Made by a program: the position numbers and the translations under genes. Under the pieces are notes generated by a model. That model saw nothing but the letters and a program-made list of their open reading frames with translations. It was not told where the DNA came from and did not search any database. From NCBI RefSeq assembly GCF_001667115.1, contig NZ_LZIJ01000006.1, positions 1-64,000 of the forward strand: 64,000 bases of DNA. The letters run 5' to 3'. This stretch comes from Mycobacterium sp. 852002-51163_SCH5372311 (lineage in GTDB: Bacteria > Actinomycetota > Actinomycetes > Mycobacteriales > Mycobacteriaceae). The first letter of the stretch is position 1. Every line of letters starts with the position of its first letter. Shown here piece after piece: positions 32,364-41,472 of the stretch.

Positions 32364-33506
32364 TCAGGTGTTTGCGAAACAGCTGTCCTGGTTGCCGCCG
32401 CTACTTGCGGGAATGGTGGCGTTGCTGCTCGAGAAGGTCGCTTCAATGCCGCTGTCGGTGACTTTGACTCCGTCGGCATGTATGCCCAGCGGATAATTCT
32501 TGGTCGCCTTCGAGGTGAGGTCGTCCAGTTTTTTCTGGACGCTATCGGTCGACATTTTGGACCCCAACGCGCGCAAGCTGACCACTTGCAGCGATAAGCC
32601 GTTGTTGACGATCTGCGGCTTGACTGTGGCACTGTCGAGCAGGCCTTTCAGCGAAACCGTGCCTTCGCTGGGGTTGGTGGTCACCTCGCCGGTGACAAAA
32701 CTGCCGATTACCGGCACTGCGCTCTGAATCGACTCCTTGATCCCAACTGTCGACCAGGTGATGGTTCCATTCAACGACCCGATGGTGCCCGAGGAGTTGC
32801 TGGTCTTGTTTATCCGGATATCCCGAATATCGATGCTGATCTTCATTCCCTTGGCGTCGCGGATCTGGTTACCCGCGGTCTGGACGGAGACGCCGGTGTA
32901 GTGCTGGGTGGCGTACTGCCACAGGACCGGCGGCGTCGCGGCAAAGGAGACGTTTGCGGTGTCCTGTACCTCGCACGCCACTGCCTTCGCCACCCTGTTG
33001 CCGGCCTCGTGGCGCGCGTATAGCTCGGCGCCGATCAGGGCGGCGGCCACAACGGCTACCACTATGCCGAGGATCAGGGCAATACGCGATTTCCGGTTGC
33101 GCGGAAAGCGGCGCTTGCCCGTCGCCGGTGTGTTCTGCGATGGTGCCGGCGCGGACAGGTTGGTAGTGGCCGGTTCCGGCTGCTGCGGCGCGAGACCGGG
33201 CTGGCGCACCTGCGGGCTCCGCGAAAACTCGGGCTGTTGCGGGGGCCGACCCGGTGGTTGCGGGGGTCGGCCCGGTGGTTGTGGGGGACGACCCGGCGGG
33301 GGACCGGGCTGTTCGAGTCGAGGCACCTTGCGAGTAGGTGCATCCGGTGAACCGCCGAACACGGGCAGTTGGCGAGTCTCTGATTCGGACAGCGGCGTAG
33401 GACCCTGAGGCCGCGGGGGCACAGCTCGCCTGCCGGGGCCACCCGGAACAGGTGGACGAGCCCCTTCCGACGGGTCGCCGCCCGAAGGCGCTTGCGGATT
33501 CGTCAT
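32364..33506 (-). CDS. Proline-rich membrane-anchored DUF2993 protein (LmeA-type domain)
   Basis: This 380-residue protein has a Pro-rich cytosolic N-terminus (about 1-130) containing three near-identical PPGRPPQ-type repeats (DNA 33228-33300), one helix (RIALILGIVVAVVAAALIGAEL, about 140-165) and an extracytoplasmic DUF2993 domain. The domain has alternating strands and amphipathic helices. The fold is related to LmeA and BPI-like lipid-binding proteins in mycobacteria. It is convergent with the ABC exporter, 65 bp apart. A role in lipid handling at the envelope is only inferred from the fold. Confidence 0.75.
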   Translation of the reverse strand: MTNPQAPSGGDPSEGARPPVPGGPGRRAVPPRPQGPTPLSESETRQLPVFGGSPDAPTRKVPRLEQPGPPPGRPPQPPGRPPQPPGRPPQQPEFSRSPQVRQPGLAPQQPEPATTNLSAPAPSQNTPATGKRRFPRNRKSRIALILGIVVAVVAAALIGAELYARHEAGNRVAKAVACEVQDTANVSFAATPPVLWQYATQHYTGVSVQTAGNQIRDAKGMKISIDIRDIRINKTSNSSGTIGSLNGTITWSTVGIKESIQSAVPVIGSFVTGEVTTNPSEGTVSLKGLLDSATVKPQIVNNGLSLQVVSLRALGSKMSTDSVQKKLDDLTSKATKNYPLGIHADGVKVTDSGIEATFSSSNATIPASSGGNQDSCFANT

Positions 33507-34089
33507 CAGCGCGATTGTTCCTCATTAGCTGCAGGAAGTCGAAGAGTACATCGGTGCACCAATCCTGTGAGGCAAAGCTGACACGGTTGCTTGAGGCCGC
33601 CGTCCGCAGTAGATGACGCGCAGTCAAATCTCCGTCGACGCAGATGGCCAAGAGGTGCCGGGCGGCCTTCCACGATCGAGGCATTGGTGTCGAATAAGAA
33701 AAAGCCGAAATACCGTCGCGCACAAGTTGACTGGTTTCCTCTGGCCACCGAGGAATCGGACATTGTCACCATTGCGCGGATGAGTAGAGATCGAAAGAAC
33801 GACGACGGCGCAAGCCGATTATCGTCCGGGTCGTTGGACGATTGCCCGTCGTGCCTGGCCTGTGGAATTAAGATGTGAGGCAATCGTGGAGCACTTTCAT
33901 ATTGATCAGTGGGCGAACGGGATACCGGTGAGTGCAGAAACCCAGATGCGCGAACTGACGGAGATGCCGCCGACATCTACGTCTCGCTGGAATTGGTCCT
34001 TAGCCGACCGCAATCTCGACCCGCTGATCGCGTCTCGCGCAAAGTTCGAATACATCGCACCCTGCCACTTGGCCCGGAGCTAGCGTGTT
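33507..34089. other. Gap without a clear gene
   Basis: About 580 bp. A frame of 65 residues from GTG 33684 to 33878 (VSNKKKPKYRRAQVDWFPLA) has a lysine/arginine-rich start, but the ribosome site is weak. A 156-residue minus-strand frame overlaps it fully. Neither can be preferred from the sequence. Confidence 0.4.
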
Positions 34090-34857
34090 GTGCAGGAACC
34101 GCACCCAGTGAGCGCCATACGGCAGCCCTCCCAAGAGAGCGCGGCTGATGCGCGAGCCGCGCTCCGCAGTGTTCCGATACTCGCTGATGTCGATGACGAA
34201 CAACTCGATCAACTTTCCCGCGTCATCGACCGCCTTCACATCCCCGCCAACGAGTGGCTCTTTCGTTTTGGAGATCCATCGGACGCCATCTACGTGATTG
34301 CTTCCGGACGGTTCGCGGCTGTTGGTGTCGATGGCCGTGTGATTCGGGAGATGGCATCGGGGGACTCGATTGGCGACCTGGGTGTGATCGAGGACGCTCC
34401 TCGCTCCGCCGGCGTACGGGCTCTTCGGGACGGCGTCGTATGGAGGATCGGCGCCGACACGTTCAGCGAGGTACTCGCGAAGGCCCCCCGACTGCAGTCG
34501 GTGATGCTGCGCGCGATGGCGCGGATGCTGCGCGAGTCCCAGTCTGCGCAGGTGTCTCAGCGTCCCCGGGTCATTGGCTTGCTGTCGACCGGGGACGCTG
34601 CGGCAGGACTGATTGTTGACGGAATCGTGACACGACTGGGTCCCCACGGTCGGACTGCTGTGGTCGCTCCGCCCGTCGAGACTATTGCTGAAATCAGTAA
34701 CTACGGCGAGTTCGTCGACGGGTTCAACGAAATCCTCGATCGAGCAGAGCGAAGCAACGATTGGGTTTTAATGGTCGCCGACCGGGGCTCAGGCGATCTC
34801 TGGCGAAGATATGTTGCCGCGCAATGTGACCGACTCGTAGTCCTTGTGGCTCAATAG
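34090..34857 (+). CDS. Cyclic-nucleotide-binding half of a split cNMP-patatin protein
   Basis: Residues 1-255 contain a cNMP-binding domain (about 25-140: VPILADVDDEQLDQLSRVID, FRFGDPSDAIYVIASGRFAAV, GDSIGDLGVIEDAPRSAGVRA). A region of about 110 residues then links it to the patatin domain in relatives such as Rv2565. A TAG at 34855-34857 ends this frame after VVLVAQ. The next 31 codons up to a TTG at 34951 are open in the same frame and continue into the patatin domain, so this is one ancestral gene with a nonsense codon. CAG (Gln) to TAG is the simplest change. It may still yield a free regulatory domain. Confidence 0.75.
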   Translation: MQEPHPVSAIRQPSQESAADARAALRSVPILADVDDEQLDQLSRVIDRLHIPANEWLFRFGDPSDAIYVIASGRFAAVGVDGRVIREMASGDSIGDLGVIEDAPRSAGVRALRDGVVWRIGADTFSEVLAKAPRLQSVMLRAMARMLRESQSAQVSQRPRVIGLLSTGDAAAGLIVDGIVTRLGPHGRTAVVAPPVETIAEISNYGEFVDGFNEILDRAERSNDWVLMVADRGSGDLWRRYVAAQCDRLVVLVAQ

Positions 34858-34950
34858 CATCCACCGGAGGCCTTCGATTTACCTGTCGTCCAGGGGCGGC
34901 CTGTCCACCTGGTCACGTGCACGGTAGACCCGGACCCAAGTTGGTGGGAT

Positions 34951-35859
34951 TTGCTACAGCCGGTCTCACATCACGCCGCCGACGCCGATGGCATCGGTGC
35001 CCTGGCCCGCAGAATCGCGGGCCGATCCCTGGGTTTGGTCTTGGCGGGTGGTGGAGCCAGGGGACTCGCACATTTCGGTGTCTACGAAGAGCTAACCCGC
35101 GCAGGCGTCGTCATCGATCGGTTCGGCGGAACGAGTGCTGGTGCTATCGCCGCCGCGGTCTTCGCGCTGGGGTTGGACGCCCGAGAGGCGATAGCCGCGG
35201 CGCGACAGTACATGACGCGCGGCAACCTGCTCGACTACACGATCCCGGCGGTAGCGTTCACGCGGGGAGGACGCGTCGATCGGCTGGTGGAAAACTTCTT
35301 CGGCGACACTTTGATCGAGCATCTGTCCAGAGGATTCTTCTCCGTCTGCGCGGACATGGTCACCGGCGATCAGATCGTCCACCGACGCGGTCGCCTGTCG
35401 ATCGCGGTGCGCGCATCGATGTCAATCCCCGGTCTGATCCCGCCGCTGCAACATGGCGAGCAGATGCTCGTCGACGGTGGACTGTTGAACAATCTCCCGG
35501 CCGACGTGATGTGCGCTGATCCGGACGGTGACGTCGTCTGCGTAGATCTACGCCGGAAGTTCTTGCCGTCGAAAAGATTTGGTTCGCTGCCGCAAGCCGG
35601 GCCGCTGCCGGGGCTGGTCCGACGGCTGGTAACCGGGTCGGACGTCGTCCTCCCCTCGCTGCAGGAGACGTTGCTTCGCACCGTCAGCCTTACTGCCGCC
35701 GGCGGGAACCTGCGCGCACTTCCCCAGGTCGTGGCCGTGATCAAGCCGAATGTCACGGAAATTGCGGCGTTGGACTTCAAGAAGATTGATGCCGCCCTAG
35801 AGGCGGGCCGGATCGCGGCGCGGGCGGTCCTCGAGGCAAACCCGACGCTGATTTGCTGA
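34951..35859 (+). CDS. Patatin-like phospholipase half of the split cNMP-patatin protein
   Basis: This 302-residue segment has an intact patatin active site: oxyanion glycines GGGARGLAHFG (about residues 31-41), nucleophile elbow GTSAG (about 62-66) and catalytic Asp in VDGGLLNNLPADV (about 170-182). TTG 34951 is only a formal start. In-frame codons continue upstream without a stop to the TAG at 34855. The total 34090-35859 gives 589 codons, close to the 583 residues of Rv2565. Translation here would need a new start, stop-codon read-through, or loss of the regulatory half. Confidence 0.75.
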   Translation: MLQPVSHHAADADGIGALARRIAGRSLGLVLAGGGARGLAHFGVYEELTRAGVVIDRFGGTSAGAIAAAVFALGLDAREAIAAARQYMTRGNLLDYTIPAVAFTRGGRVDRLVENFFGDTLIEHLSRGFFSVCADMVTGDQIVHRRGRLSIAVRASMSIPGLIPPLQHGEQMLVDGGLLNNLPADVMCADPDGDVVCVDLRRKFLPSKRFGSLPQAGPLPGLVRRLVTGSDVVLPSLQETLLRTVSLTAAGGNLRALPQVVAVIKPNVTEIAALDFKKIDAALEAGRIAARAVLEANPTLIC

Positions 35860-35861
35860 GT

Positions 35862-35985
35862 CACGATGGGCTTTCTCGGCGGCCTGCGACACCGGCAAAC
35901 CATCCGCAATCACCGCCATCACCGCTTGATACCCCGGCTCAGCCGCCCATAACTCCCTCATCCAGGGAGTGTCCAGGATTGGCAA
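35862..35985 (-). pseudogene. IS481-type transposase N-terminal relic
   Basis: On the minus strand, from a TTG at 35985, the first 40 residues read MPILDTPWMRELWAAEPGYQ and then AVMAVIADGLPVSQAAEKAH. This resembles the start of IS481-family transposases, where a helix-turn-helix follows (VLDVLDGASVTDVARRYGV type). The similarity ends near the patatin stop and no DDE domain follows. This is a truncated remnant that abuts the end of the patatin gene. Confidence 0.55.
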
Positions 35986-36388
35986 TAGCGAACTCTAATA
36001 GTCGCCCGAATATGCTCGTGTTTGTTTGTGCTACAGCATGTTTGGCCGGGGATCGGCACGGGTGAGAGCCGGCCGTTTACGGCGGCGTCGTGGTCATTCG
36101 CGATGAATATACGATGAGCTGTGCTGAATCGACTGTGGGTCGTCGTCATGCTCCGCCCCCTGTGTCTTGAACTCGCAGACTCCATCGCCGCGGCATGAAT
36201 ATCTACATCGCCCACAGCGCGATGTGCTCGTCGCGCTGCTTTCCGGCGATTCGAGCGCGCCCTCGCGTAGGCACAAGTGGCATAGCCTTACTGGTGGGAC
36301 ATGGTGCATGGACACTGATGAGCGCGCCGAAATCCGCGGTGGTTTGGCGTCAGCCTCGAGCAGGTTGACCGCGACCACCTCATCTCGT
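35986..36388. other. Gap between IS relic and the P-type ATPase 3' end
   Basis: About 400 bp without a supportable gene. A 146-residue plus-strand frame from 36167 runs deep into the antisense of the ATPase and is judged a shadow. No repeat or hairpin of note was seen. Confidence 0.45.
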
Positions 36389-38809
36389 CTATTGGGATTC
36401 CTCAATCAGAGATTCGGCGACTTCCGGCCCGCGCCACAAGTGCGCGGATACTCCATGCTTGGAGCCCTGCCACCACCACAGTGCCTCGACAATCGATGCG
36501 CCGAAGACACCGATCGCCAGGGCGGTGGCGGTCAACGCGGTATTCGACGGATCCAACCCGAACTTGTGCTGCGTCAACGGAATGCTGAAGATCGCCACGT
36601 AGGCTGAGGCCGACAGCGCAACCAACACCACACGCCACCAGGTGTAGGGCCGGGTCACCACCGCCAACACCCACACCGCGATCACTAGCAGGGTGATCAA
36701 CGCCGAGGTCGACGCCTGGATTTGCTGCGGGTGGGTGGCTGCAGAGCCTCGGAAAGCCAACAGGTAGCACGCGAAGGTGGCGATGCCGGCGACCGCGCCG
36801 TTCGGTACCGCCGCCGTCATTACGCGGCGGGCGAACTCGGGTTGCGCGCGTTCGTTGTTGGGCGCCAGGGACAGAATGAACGCAGGGATCCCAATGGTGA
36901 ACCAAGCCGCGATGGTGACCTGTATCGGCTCGAACGGAAACATAAGAGATTTGGCTCCCACCGCCTTGGCAGCCAGTCCCGCGATGCCTACCAGCAGCGC
37001 CAACAGCACCGAATACACCGTCTTGGTCAGGAACAAATTCGAGACACGTTCGATGTTGCCGATCACTCGCCGTCCTTCGCTCACAACATACGGTAAAGTG
37101 GCGAACCTGTTGTCCAGCAGCACAATCTGGGCGACCGCCCGCGACGCAGGGCTGCCGGCTCCCATTGCGACACCGACGTCGGCGTCTTTGAGGGCCAGCA
37201 CGTCGTTAACGCCGTCACCAGTCATTGCTACCGTCTTGCCGCGTGATTGCAGCGCACGGACGATCGCGCGTTTCTGGTCGGGGCGGACCCGGCCGAAAGC
37301 GGTGTACTTCGGCAGCGTTTCGGCCAATTGATCAGGCTCGGTGGGGAGCGTACGAGCGTCGACCGTCGCACCGGGAAGGCCCAGCGCCGATGCCACTGTA
37401 CCCACCGAGACGGCGTTGTCGCCCGAAATCACTTTTACGGATACCTTTTGGGCAGCAAAGTAATCCAATGTCTTGCGGGCATCGGGGCGGATGCTTTGCT
37501 CCAGCAGAATCAAGGCGGCCGGAACGACGCGACCCGGCGCCTCGGGATGGTTCACCGGTAGGTCGGTTCGGCCTAGCAGCAGCACCCGCAACCCCCGCGA
37601 TCCGGCCTGTTCGGCCTGTCTGGCGACCGCTGCGGACGGGTCCAGCAGTACGTCGGGTGCCCCGAGTACCCAATTGCCTTGTGCTCCAAAAGATATCCCG
37701 CTCCACTTGGTGGCCGACGTGAACGGGGCGCTCGCCGTAATGGTCCAGCCCGGCGGGTTGGGATAGGCCTCGGCGATGGCCTGGACACTGGCATTCGGGC
37801 GCGCGTCGGCGGCGGCCATCGACGCCAGCACTTCAGCGATGCTGTCCAGACCCGCGTCGAGTTGTCGCAGTTCGGTCACGTGCATCCGGTTCTCGGTCAA
37901 TGTGCCGGTCTTGTCGATGCACACCACGTTGACCCGCGCGAGTCCCTCGATCGCGGGCAGTTCTTGGACCAGGCATTGGCGCCTCCCAAGGCGGACCACG
38001 CCGACAGCGAACGCGACCGATGTCATCAACACCAGGCCTTCGGGAACCATCGGTACCAGCGCCCCCACCGTGCGCAGCACCGCTTGTTGCCAGCCGGAGT
38101 GGGTGGTGAACAGCTGTGTGTAGATGATCAGCAGCCCTGCTGGAATCAAGAGATAGGTGATGAACTGCAGAATCTTGTTGATTCCGGTGCGCAGTTCCGA
38201 GCGCACCAGGGTGAACTTGCTGGCTTCTTCGGTCAGCCGAGCGGCGTAGGCGTCGCGTCCGACCTTCGTGGCCCGGTAGGCGCCAATGCCGGCGATCACG
38301 AAACTTCCGGACATCACGGCGTTACCGGTGTTCTTCAAAACGGGGTCGGCTTCACCGGTGAGCAGTGACTCGTCGACTTCCAGGCCGGATTCCGCGAGTA
38401 CCACCCCGTCGACTACAACCTGGTCACCCGGCCCCAGTTCGATGACATCATCCAGCACCACCTGGTTGGGCAACAGTTCTCGGCTGCCGCTCGCCCGGCG
38501 AACCAACGGCTTGGCCTGACCCATGATGGTTAGCTTGTCCAGCATCTGCTTCGCCCGAAGTTCCTGGAACATGCCGACGATGCTGTTGGCGAGGATCAAT
38601 AGCCCGAATAGTCCGTTGATCAGCGAGCCGGTCGCCAACACGATGGCGAACAGCACACCGAGAATAGCGTTGATGCGGGTGAAGACATTGGCCCGCACGA
38701 TGTCGGCCGTGCTGCGGGTCGCGCGGCTCGGAACATCGTTGGTCTTGCCATCTGCAACCCGTTGGGCCACTTCGGCGTCGGTGAGTCCGACGGCGAGTGA
38801 CGCGGTCAT
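36389..38809 (-). CDS. ctpE: P-type cation-transporting ATPase, CtpE-like
   Basis: Start ATG at 38809 ([20 protein letters not shown]) gives 806 residues. The 16-residue upstream extension is not conserved. Marks are LTGEADPV (actuator region), [14 protein letters not shown] (membrane helix 4 with the P-E-G-L motif), phosphorylation motif [11 protein letters not shown], and hinge motif [22 protein letters not shown]. About ten hydrophobic segments include a C-terminal set of six. It closely resembles Rv0908 (CtpE), linked to Ca2+ uptake in mycobacteria. The genomic context differs from Rv0908, so it may be the relocated orthologue or a paralogue. Confidence 0.87.
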   Translation of the reverse strand: MTASLAVGLTDAEVAQRVADGKTNDVPSRATRSTADIVRANVFTRINAILGVLFAIVLATGSLINGLFGLLILANSIVGMFQELRAKQMLDKLTIMGQAKPLVRRASGSRELLPNQVVLDDVIELGPGDQVVVDGVVLAESGLEVDESLLTGEADPVLKNTGNAVMSGSFVIAGIGAYRATKVGRDAYAARLTEEASKFTLVRSELRTGINKILQFITYLLIPAGLLIIYTQLFTTHSGWQQAVLRTVGALVPMVPEGLVLMTSVAFAVGVVRLGRRQCLVQELPAIEGLARVNVVCIDKTGTLTENRMHVTELRQLDAGLDSIAEVLASMAAADARPNASVQAIAEAYPNPPGWTITASAPFTSATKWSGISFGAQGNWVLGAPDVLLDPSAAVARQAEQAGSRGLRVLLLGRTDLPVNHPEAPGRVVPAALILLEQSIRPDARKTLDYFAAQKVSVKVISGDNAVSVGTVASALGLPGATVDARTLPTEPDQLAETLPKYTAFGRVRPDQKRAIVRALQSRGKTVAMTGDGVNDVLALKDADVGVAMGAGSPASRAVAQIVLLDNRFATLPYVVSEGRRVIGNIERVSNLFLTKTVYSVLLALLVGIAGLAAKAVGAKSLMFPFEPIQVTIAAWFTIGIPAFILSLAPNNERAQPEFARRVMTAAVPNGAVAGIATFACYLLAFRGSAATHPQQIQASTSALITLLVIAVWVLAVVTRPYTWWRVVLVALSASAYVAIFSIPLTQHKFGLDPSNTALTATALAIGVFGASIVEALWWWQGSKHGVSAHLWRGPEVAESLIEESQ

Positions 38810-39122
38810 GAGAGCCAAGCCTATCGAGAAGTCTCGGATCCCCGTCGGACTGACCATCGGTACGTCCGCGGTGGTGAGCCCAGGCGTTCAATCACAGGGA
38901 AGAGTCTGGGGCGGCATCCGCCGCGCGCCCGCGGCCCGGGTGGTGCAGGAACCCCACCGACGTATTGGGCGGTCGACAGATTTGGAGTATCTCGCCGGGT
39001 GACCGTCGTGGTGTGGACGCGGGCAGGTCTTTTCAGGGGTGGTGCTATGCCAGCGCGGATCAACACCTGAGGCTCCCCGCGCTCACGAATGAGACCCGGT
39101 GTCGTTCCGATGTCGTGGCCGA

Positions 39123-39163
39123 CGGTAGACCAATGGCCGCCAAAAGGAGTCCAATGGCCCTGG
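39123..39163 (+). promoter_or_regulatory. Two tandem DosR-box-like sites upstream of a universal stress protein gene
   Basis: Cores TAGACCAATGGCCG (39126-39139) and GAGTCCAATGGCCC (39147-39160) match the alternative DosR consensus GGGACCAATGGCCC at about 11 and 12 of 14 positions. The shared CCAATGGCC repeats at exactly 21 bp, two DNA turns. The pair lies about 145 bp before the ATG at 39305. The rest of the 38810-39304 gap shows no gene. Confidence 0.55.
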
Positions 39164-39304
39164 TGACGCATCCGCGCGCGCCATAACGTTGTGCCGTTCG
39201 GACGCGGTACACGCGTTGTCGAGGAGGAGCCACGGTCGGGTCGGTACCTCATCTGCCGATGGACTTATCCGACGCCGCCGAATCTGGCGTGGAAGGAGTG
39301 GGGA

Positions 39305-40189
39305 ATGTCCGAAACCGCGACTGGACACGGGCTTCTGGTAGCCGTTGATGGGTCGGCGGCATCCGACGCGGCGGTGGCCTGGGGGACGCGCGAGGCCGTG
39401 ATGCGCGACATGCCCGTCACCTTGCTGCACGTCGTAGCCCCGATCGTCGTCGGGTGGCCTGTCGGCCGGCTCTATGACGATATGCCGGATTGGCAGAATG
39501 AAGCAGCCCAGCAGGTCATTGCCCAGGCCCGCAAGGTGGTGGAGGCCAGTTCTGGTGAATCCCCGTCGCTGGGCGTGCATACCGAGGTGTCATATGCAAA
39601 CGTGGTGCCGGCGTTGATCGAGGCTTCGAAGAGCGCCTGGATGACGGTCGTGGGCAGTACCGGGCTTGGTGCGGTCGGCCGCGCATTGTTCGGTTCGGTG
39701 AGCGCAAACCTGATCCGTCATGCCCATTGCCCCGTCGCGGTGATTCACGCCGATCAGAGCGCTGACCATGATGCACCCGTTCTGGTCGGCATTGACGGGT
39801 CCCCGGGGTCGGAAGCGGCGACCGCGATGGCCTTTGACGAAGCCTCCCGTCGAGGCGTGCACCTGATCGCGTTGCACGCGTGGAGCGACGTAGGGGTATT
39901 TGCGGTGCTCGGGATGGACTGGCGGGACTACGAAAAACAAGGCCACGAAATCCTCGCCGAACGACTGGGCGTCTGGCAAGAACGGTATCCCGACGTCAGC
40001 GTGCGGCGGCGGGTCGTCTGCGACCAGCCCGCCCGCTGGCTAATCAAGGAATCCGAACAGGCGCAGCTGGTGGCAGTTGGAAGCCGCGGCCGCGGGGGAT
40101 TTGCCGACATGCTTCTGGGCTCGGTGGGTGCTGCAGTGGCTCAATCCGCGAGCATCCCGGTGATCGTCGTCCGATCGCGGTCGGAGTGA
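39305..40189 (+). CDS. Tandem-domain universal stress protein
   Basis: Start ATG at 39305 (MSETATGHGLLVAVDGS) after GGAAGGAG gives 294 residues with two USP domains. Domain 1 starts VAVDGSAASDAAVAWG and ends GSTGLGAVGRALFGSVS. Domain 2 starts VLVGIDGSPGSEAATAMA and ends GSRGRGGFADMLLGSVGAAV. Both G-2x-G-9x-G(S/T) ATP-binding loops are present. Two-domain USPs are typical members of the mycobacterial DosR regulon (Rv2005c, Rv2623, Rv2028c, Rv1996). DosR-like sites upstream agree. Confidence 0.92.
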   Translation: MSETATGHGLLVAVDGSAASDAAVAWGTREAVMRDMPVTLLHVVAPIVVGWPVGRLYDDMPDWQNEAAQQVIAQARKVVEASSGESPSLGVHTEVSYANVVPALIEASKSAWMTVVGSTGLGAVGRALFGSVSANLIRHAHCPVAVIHADQSADHDAPVLVGIDGSPGSEAATAMAFDEASRRGVHLIALHAWSDVGVFAVLGMDWRDYEKQGHEILAERLGVWQERYPDVSVRRRVVCDQPARWLIKESEQAQLVAVGSRGRGGFADMLLGSVGAAVAQSASIPVIVVRSRSE

Positions 40190-40195
40190 GCGTTC

Positions 40196-40215
40196 GACAT
40201 GACTTTTGGCAGCGC
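40196..40215 (+). promoter_or_regulatory. Weak DosR-box-like site before the hydrogenase operon
   Basis: The core ATGACTTTTGGCAG (40199-40212) matches the GACTTTTGGC part of DosR-box variants, but the outer G and C runs are lost. It is 136 bp before the ATG at 40351. Offered only as a candidate. Confidence 0.35.
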
Positions 40216-40350
40216 GTGGTACGTCCGCCTGAAGCTTCGATGCACGGAAACATGTTGGAAAACAACGGTTTAACGAGCGAGCTGGGCGCCAAGCGGAACT
40301 TCGGCTCCACGCCTCTTACATAGCCGACAAAGGTAGCGGATGATGTGGCA

Positions 40351-41472
40351 ATGAACATGGCACGCGAAGATCCCGGCACTGCACTGTTAGACGCTGCCGG
40401 GCTGGACTGCCTCGTCGACGTCCTGATCGAGCGGGGTTATCGGGTGGTCGGTCCGACGTTGCGCGACAACGCAATTGTGCTCGCCGAACTCGAGTCCGCG
40501 CGCGATCTTCCACGCGGTTGGGGCGTAGACGTGGGTCCGGGCCGCTATCGCGTGCATCGCCGCGACGACGAAGCGGTATTCGGGCATTCGGCCGGACCAC
40601 AGTCGTGGAAGCAGTTCCTGCACCCACCACGGCAGCGGCTGTGGGCCGGCGCCCGCGACGGGTCCTATGACGTTGAATCCGAGGAAGTTCCGCGGTACGC
40701 GTTCCTGGGAGTCCGCGGATGCGACCTGGCCGCGATTGCGACCCTCGATCGCGTCCTGGGCCGCTCTGAATATCCCGACCAGTCTTTTGCCGCCCGTCGA
40801 CGTCGGCTCTTTGTCGTCGCGGTGAATTGCACAGAACCGGGCGGCCTATGCTTCTGCGCGTCAATGGGCACCGGACCCGCGGTCGGGCCCGGGTATGACT
40901 TGGCGCTGACCGAACGGCTCGGGGTCGACGTGGTGACCTACTTAGTCGAAGTCGGCAGCGAAGAAGGCGCCGACGTGCTCGCGGCACTGCCGCACCGACC
41001 GGCCAATGGCGGCGATATCAGTTGCGCGCGCGCAGATGTCGAGGCCGCGGCGCATCGGATGGGCCGCCAAATGCCGGATACCGATCTGCGGGAGCTGCTG
41101 ATGCGGTCGCGCGAGTCGCCGCAATGGGACGAGGTGGCCAGTCGCTGCCTGACCTGTGGCAATTGCACGATGGTGTGTCCCACCTGCTTCTGCACCAGCA
41201 CCGAAGACGTCAGCGATCTCACCGGTGAGCACGCCGAGCGTTGGCGGCACTGGTCGTCATGCTTTGAGTTCGACTTCACCTACGTCCACGGTGGTGGCAG
41301 CGTGCGCCAGTCCGGTGCATCGCGGTACCGGCATTGGTTGACGCACAAATTGGGTACCTGGCACGACCAGTTCGGCATGTCAGGCTGCGTCGGCTGCGGG
41401 CGATGCATCGCCTGGTGCCCCACTGGCATCGATATCACCGCGGAAATGAACAAGATGGCCGGCGATGATTGA
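40351..41472 (+). CDS. hyhB: Group 3b hydrogenase/sulfhydrogenase beta subunit (iron-sulfur protein)
   Basis: This 373-residue subunit corresponds to HydB/HyhB of NAD(P)-linked [NiFe] hydrogenases, related to anaerobic sulfite reductase subunit A. The N-terminal part (about 1-230) includes RGCDLAAIATLDRVLG and the CTEPGGLCFCASMGTGP segment. The C-terminal part has two ferredoxin-type cluster motifs, CLTCGNCTMVCPTCFC (about 268-283) and CVGCGRCIAWCPTGID (about 348-363). It carries electrons between the diaphorase and the hydrogenase module in the cytoplasm. It overlaps the next gene by 8 nt. Confidence 0.9.
   Translation: MNMAREDPGTALLDAAGLDCLVDVLIERGYRVVGPTLRDNAIVLAELESARDLPRGWGVDVGPGRYRVHRRDDEAVFGHSAGPQSWKQFLHPPRQRLWAGARDGSYDVESEEVPRYAFLGVRGCDLAAIATLDRVLGRSEYPDQSFAARRRRLFVVAVNCTEPGGLCFCASMGTGPAVGPGYDLALTERLGVDVVTYLVEVGSEEGADVLAALPHRPANGGDISCARADVEAAAHRMGRQMPDTDLRELLMRSRESPQWDEVASRCLTCGNCTMVCPTCFCTSTEDVSDLTGEHAERWRHWSSCFEFDFTYVHGGGSVRQSGASRYRHWLTHKLGTWHDQFGMSGCVGCGRCIAWCPTGIDITAEMNKMAGDD

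Noticed and set aside
33225..33300. Short GC-rich direct repeats as a CRISPR or VNTR array
   Set aside because: They encode the PPGRPPQ repeats of the DUF2993 protein, are adjacent without spacers and are explained by coding sequence.
36167..36607. 146-codon plus-strand frame before and into the ctpE 3' end
   Set aside because: The second half is antisense to conserved CtpE C-terminal sequence and the first half has no recognisable start or domain.
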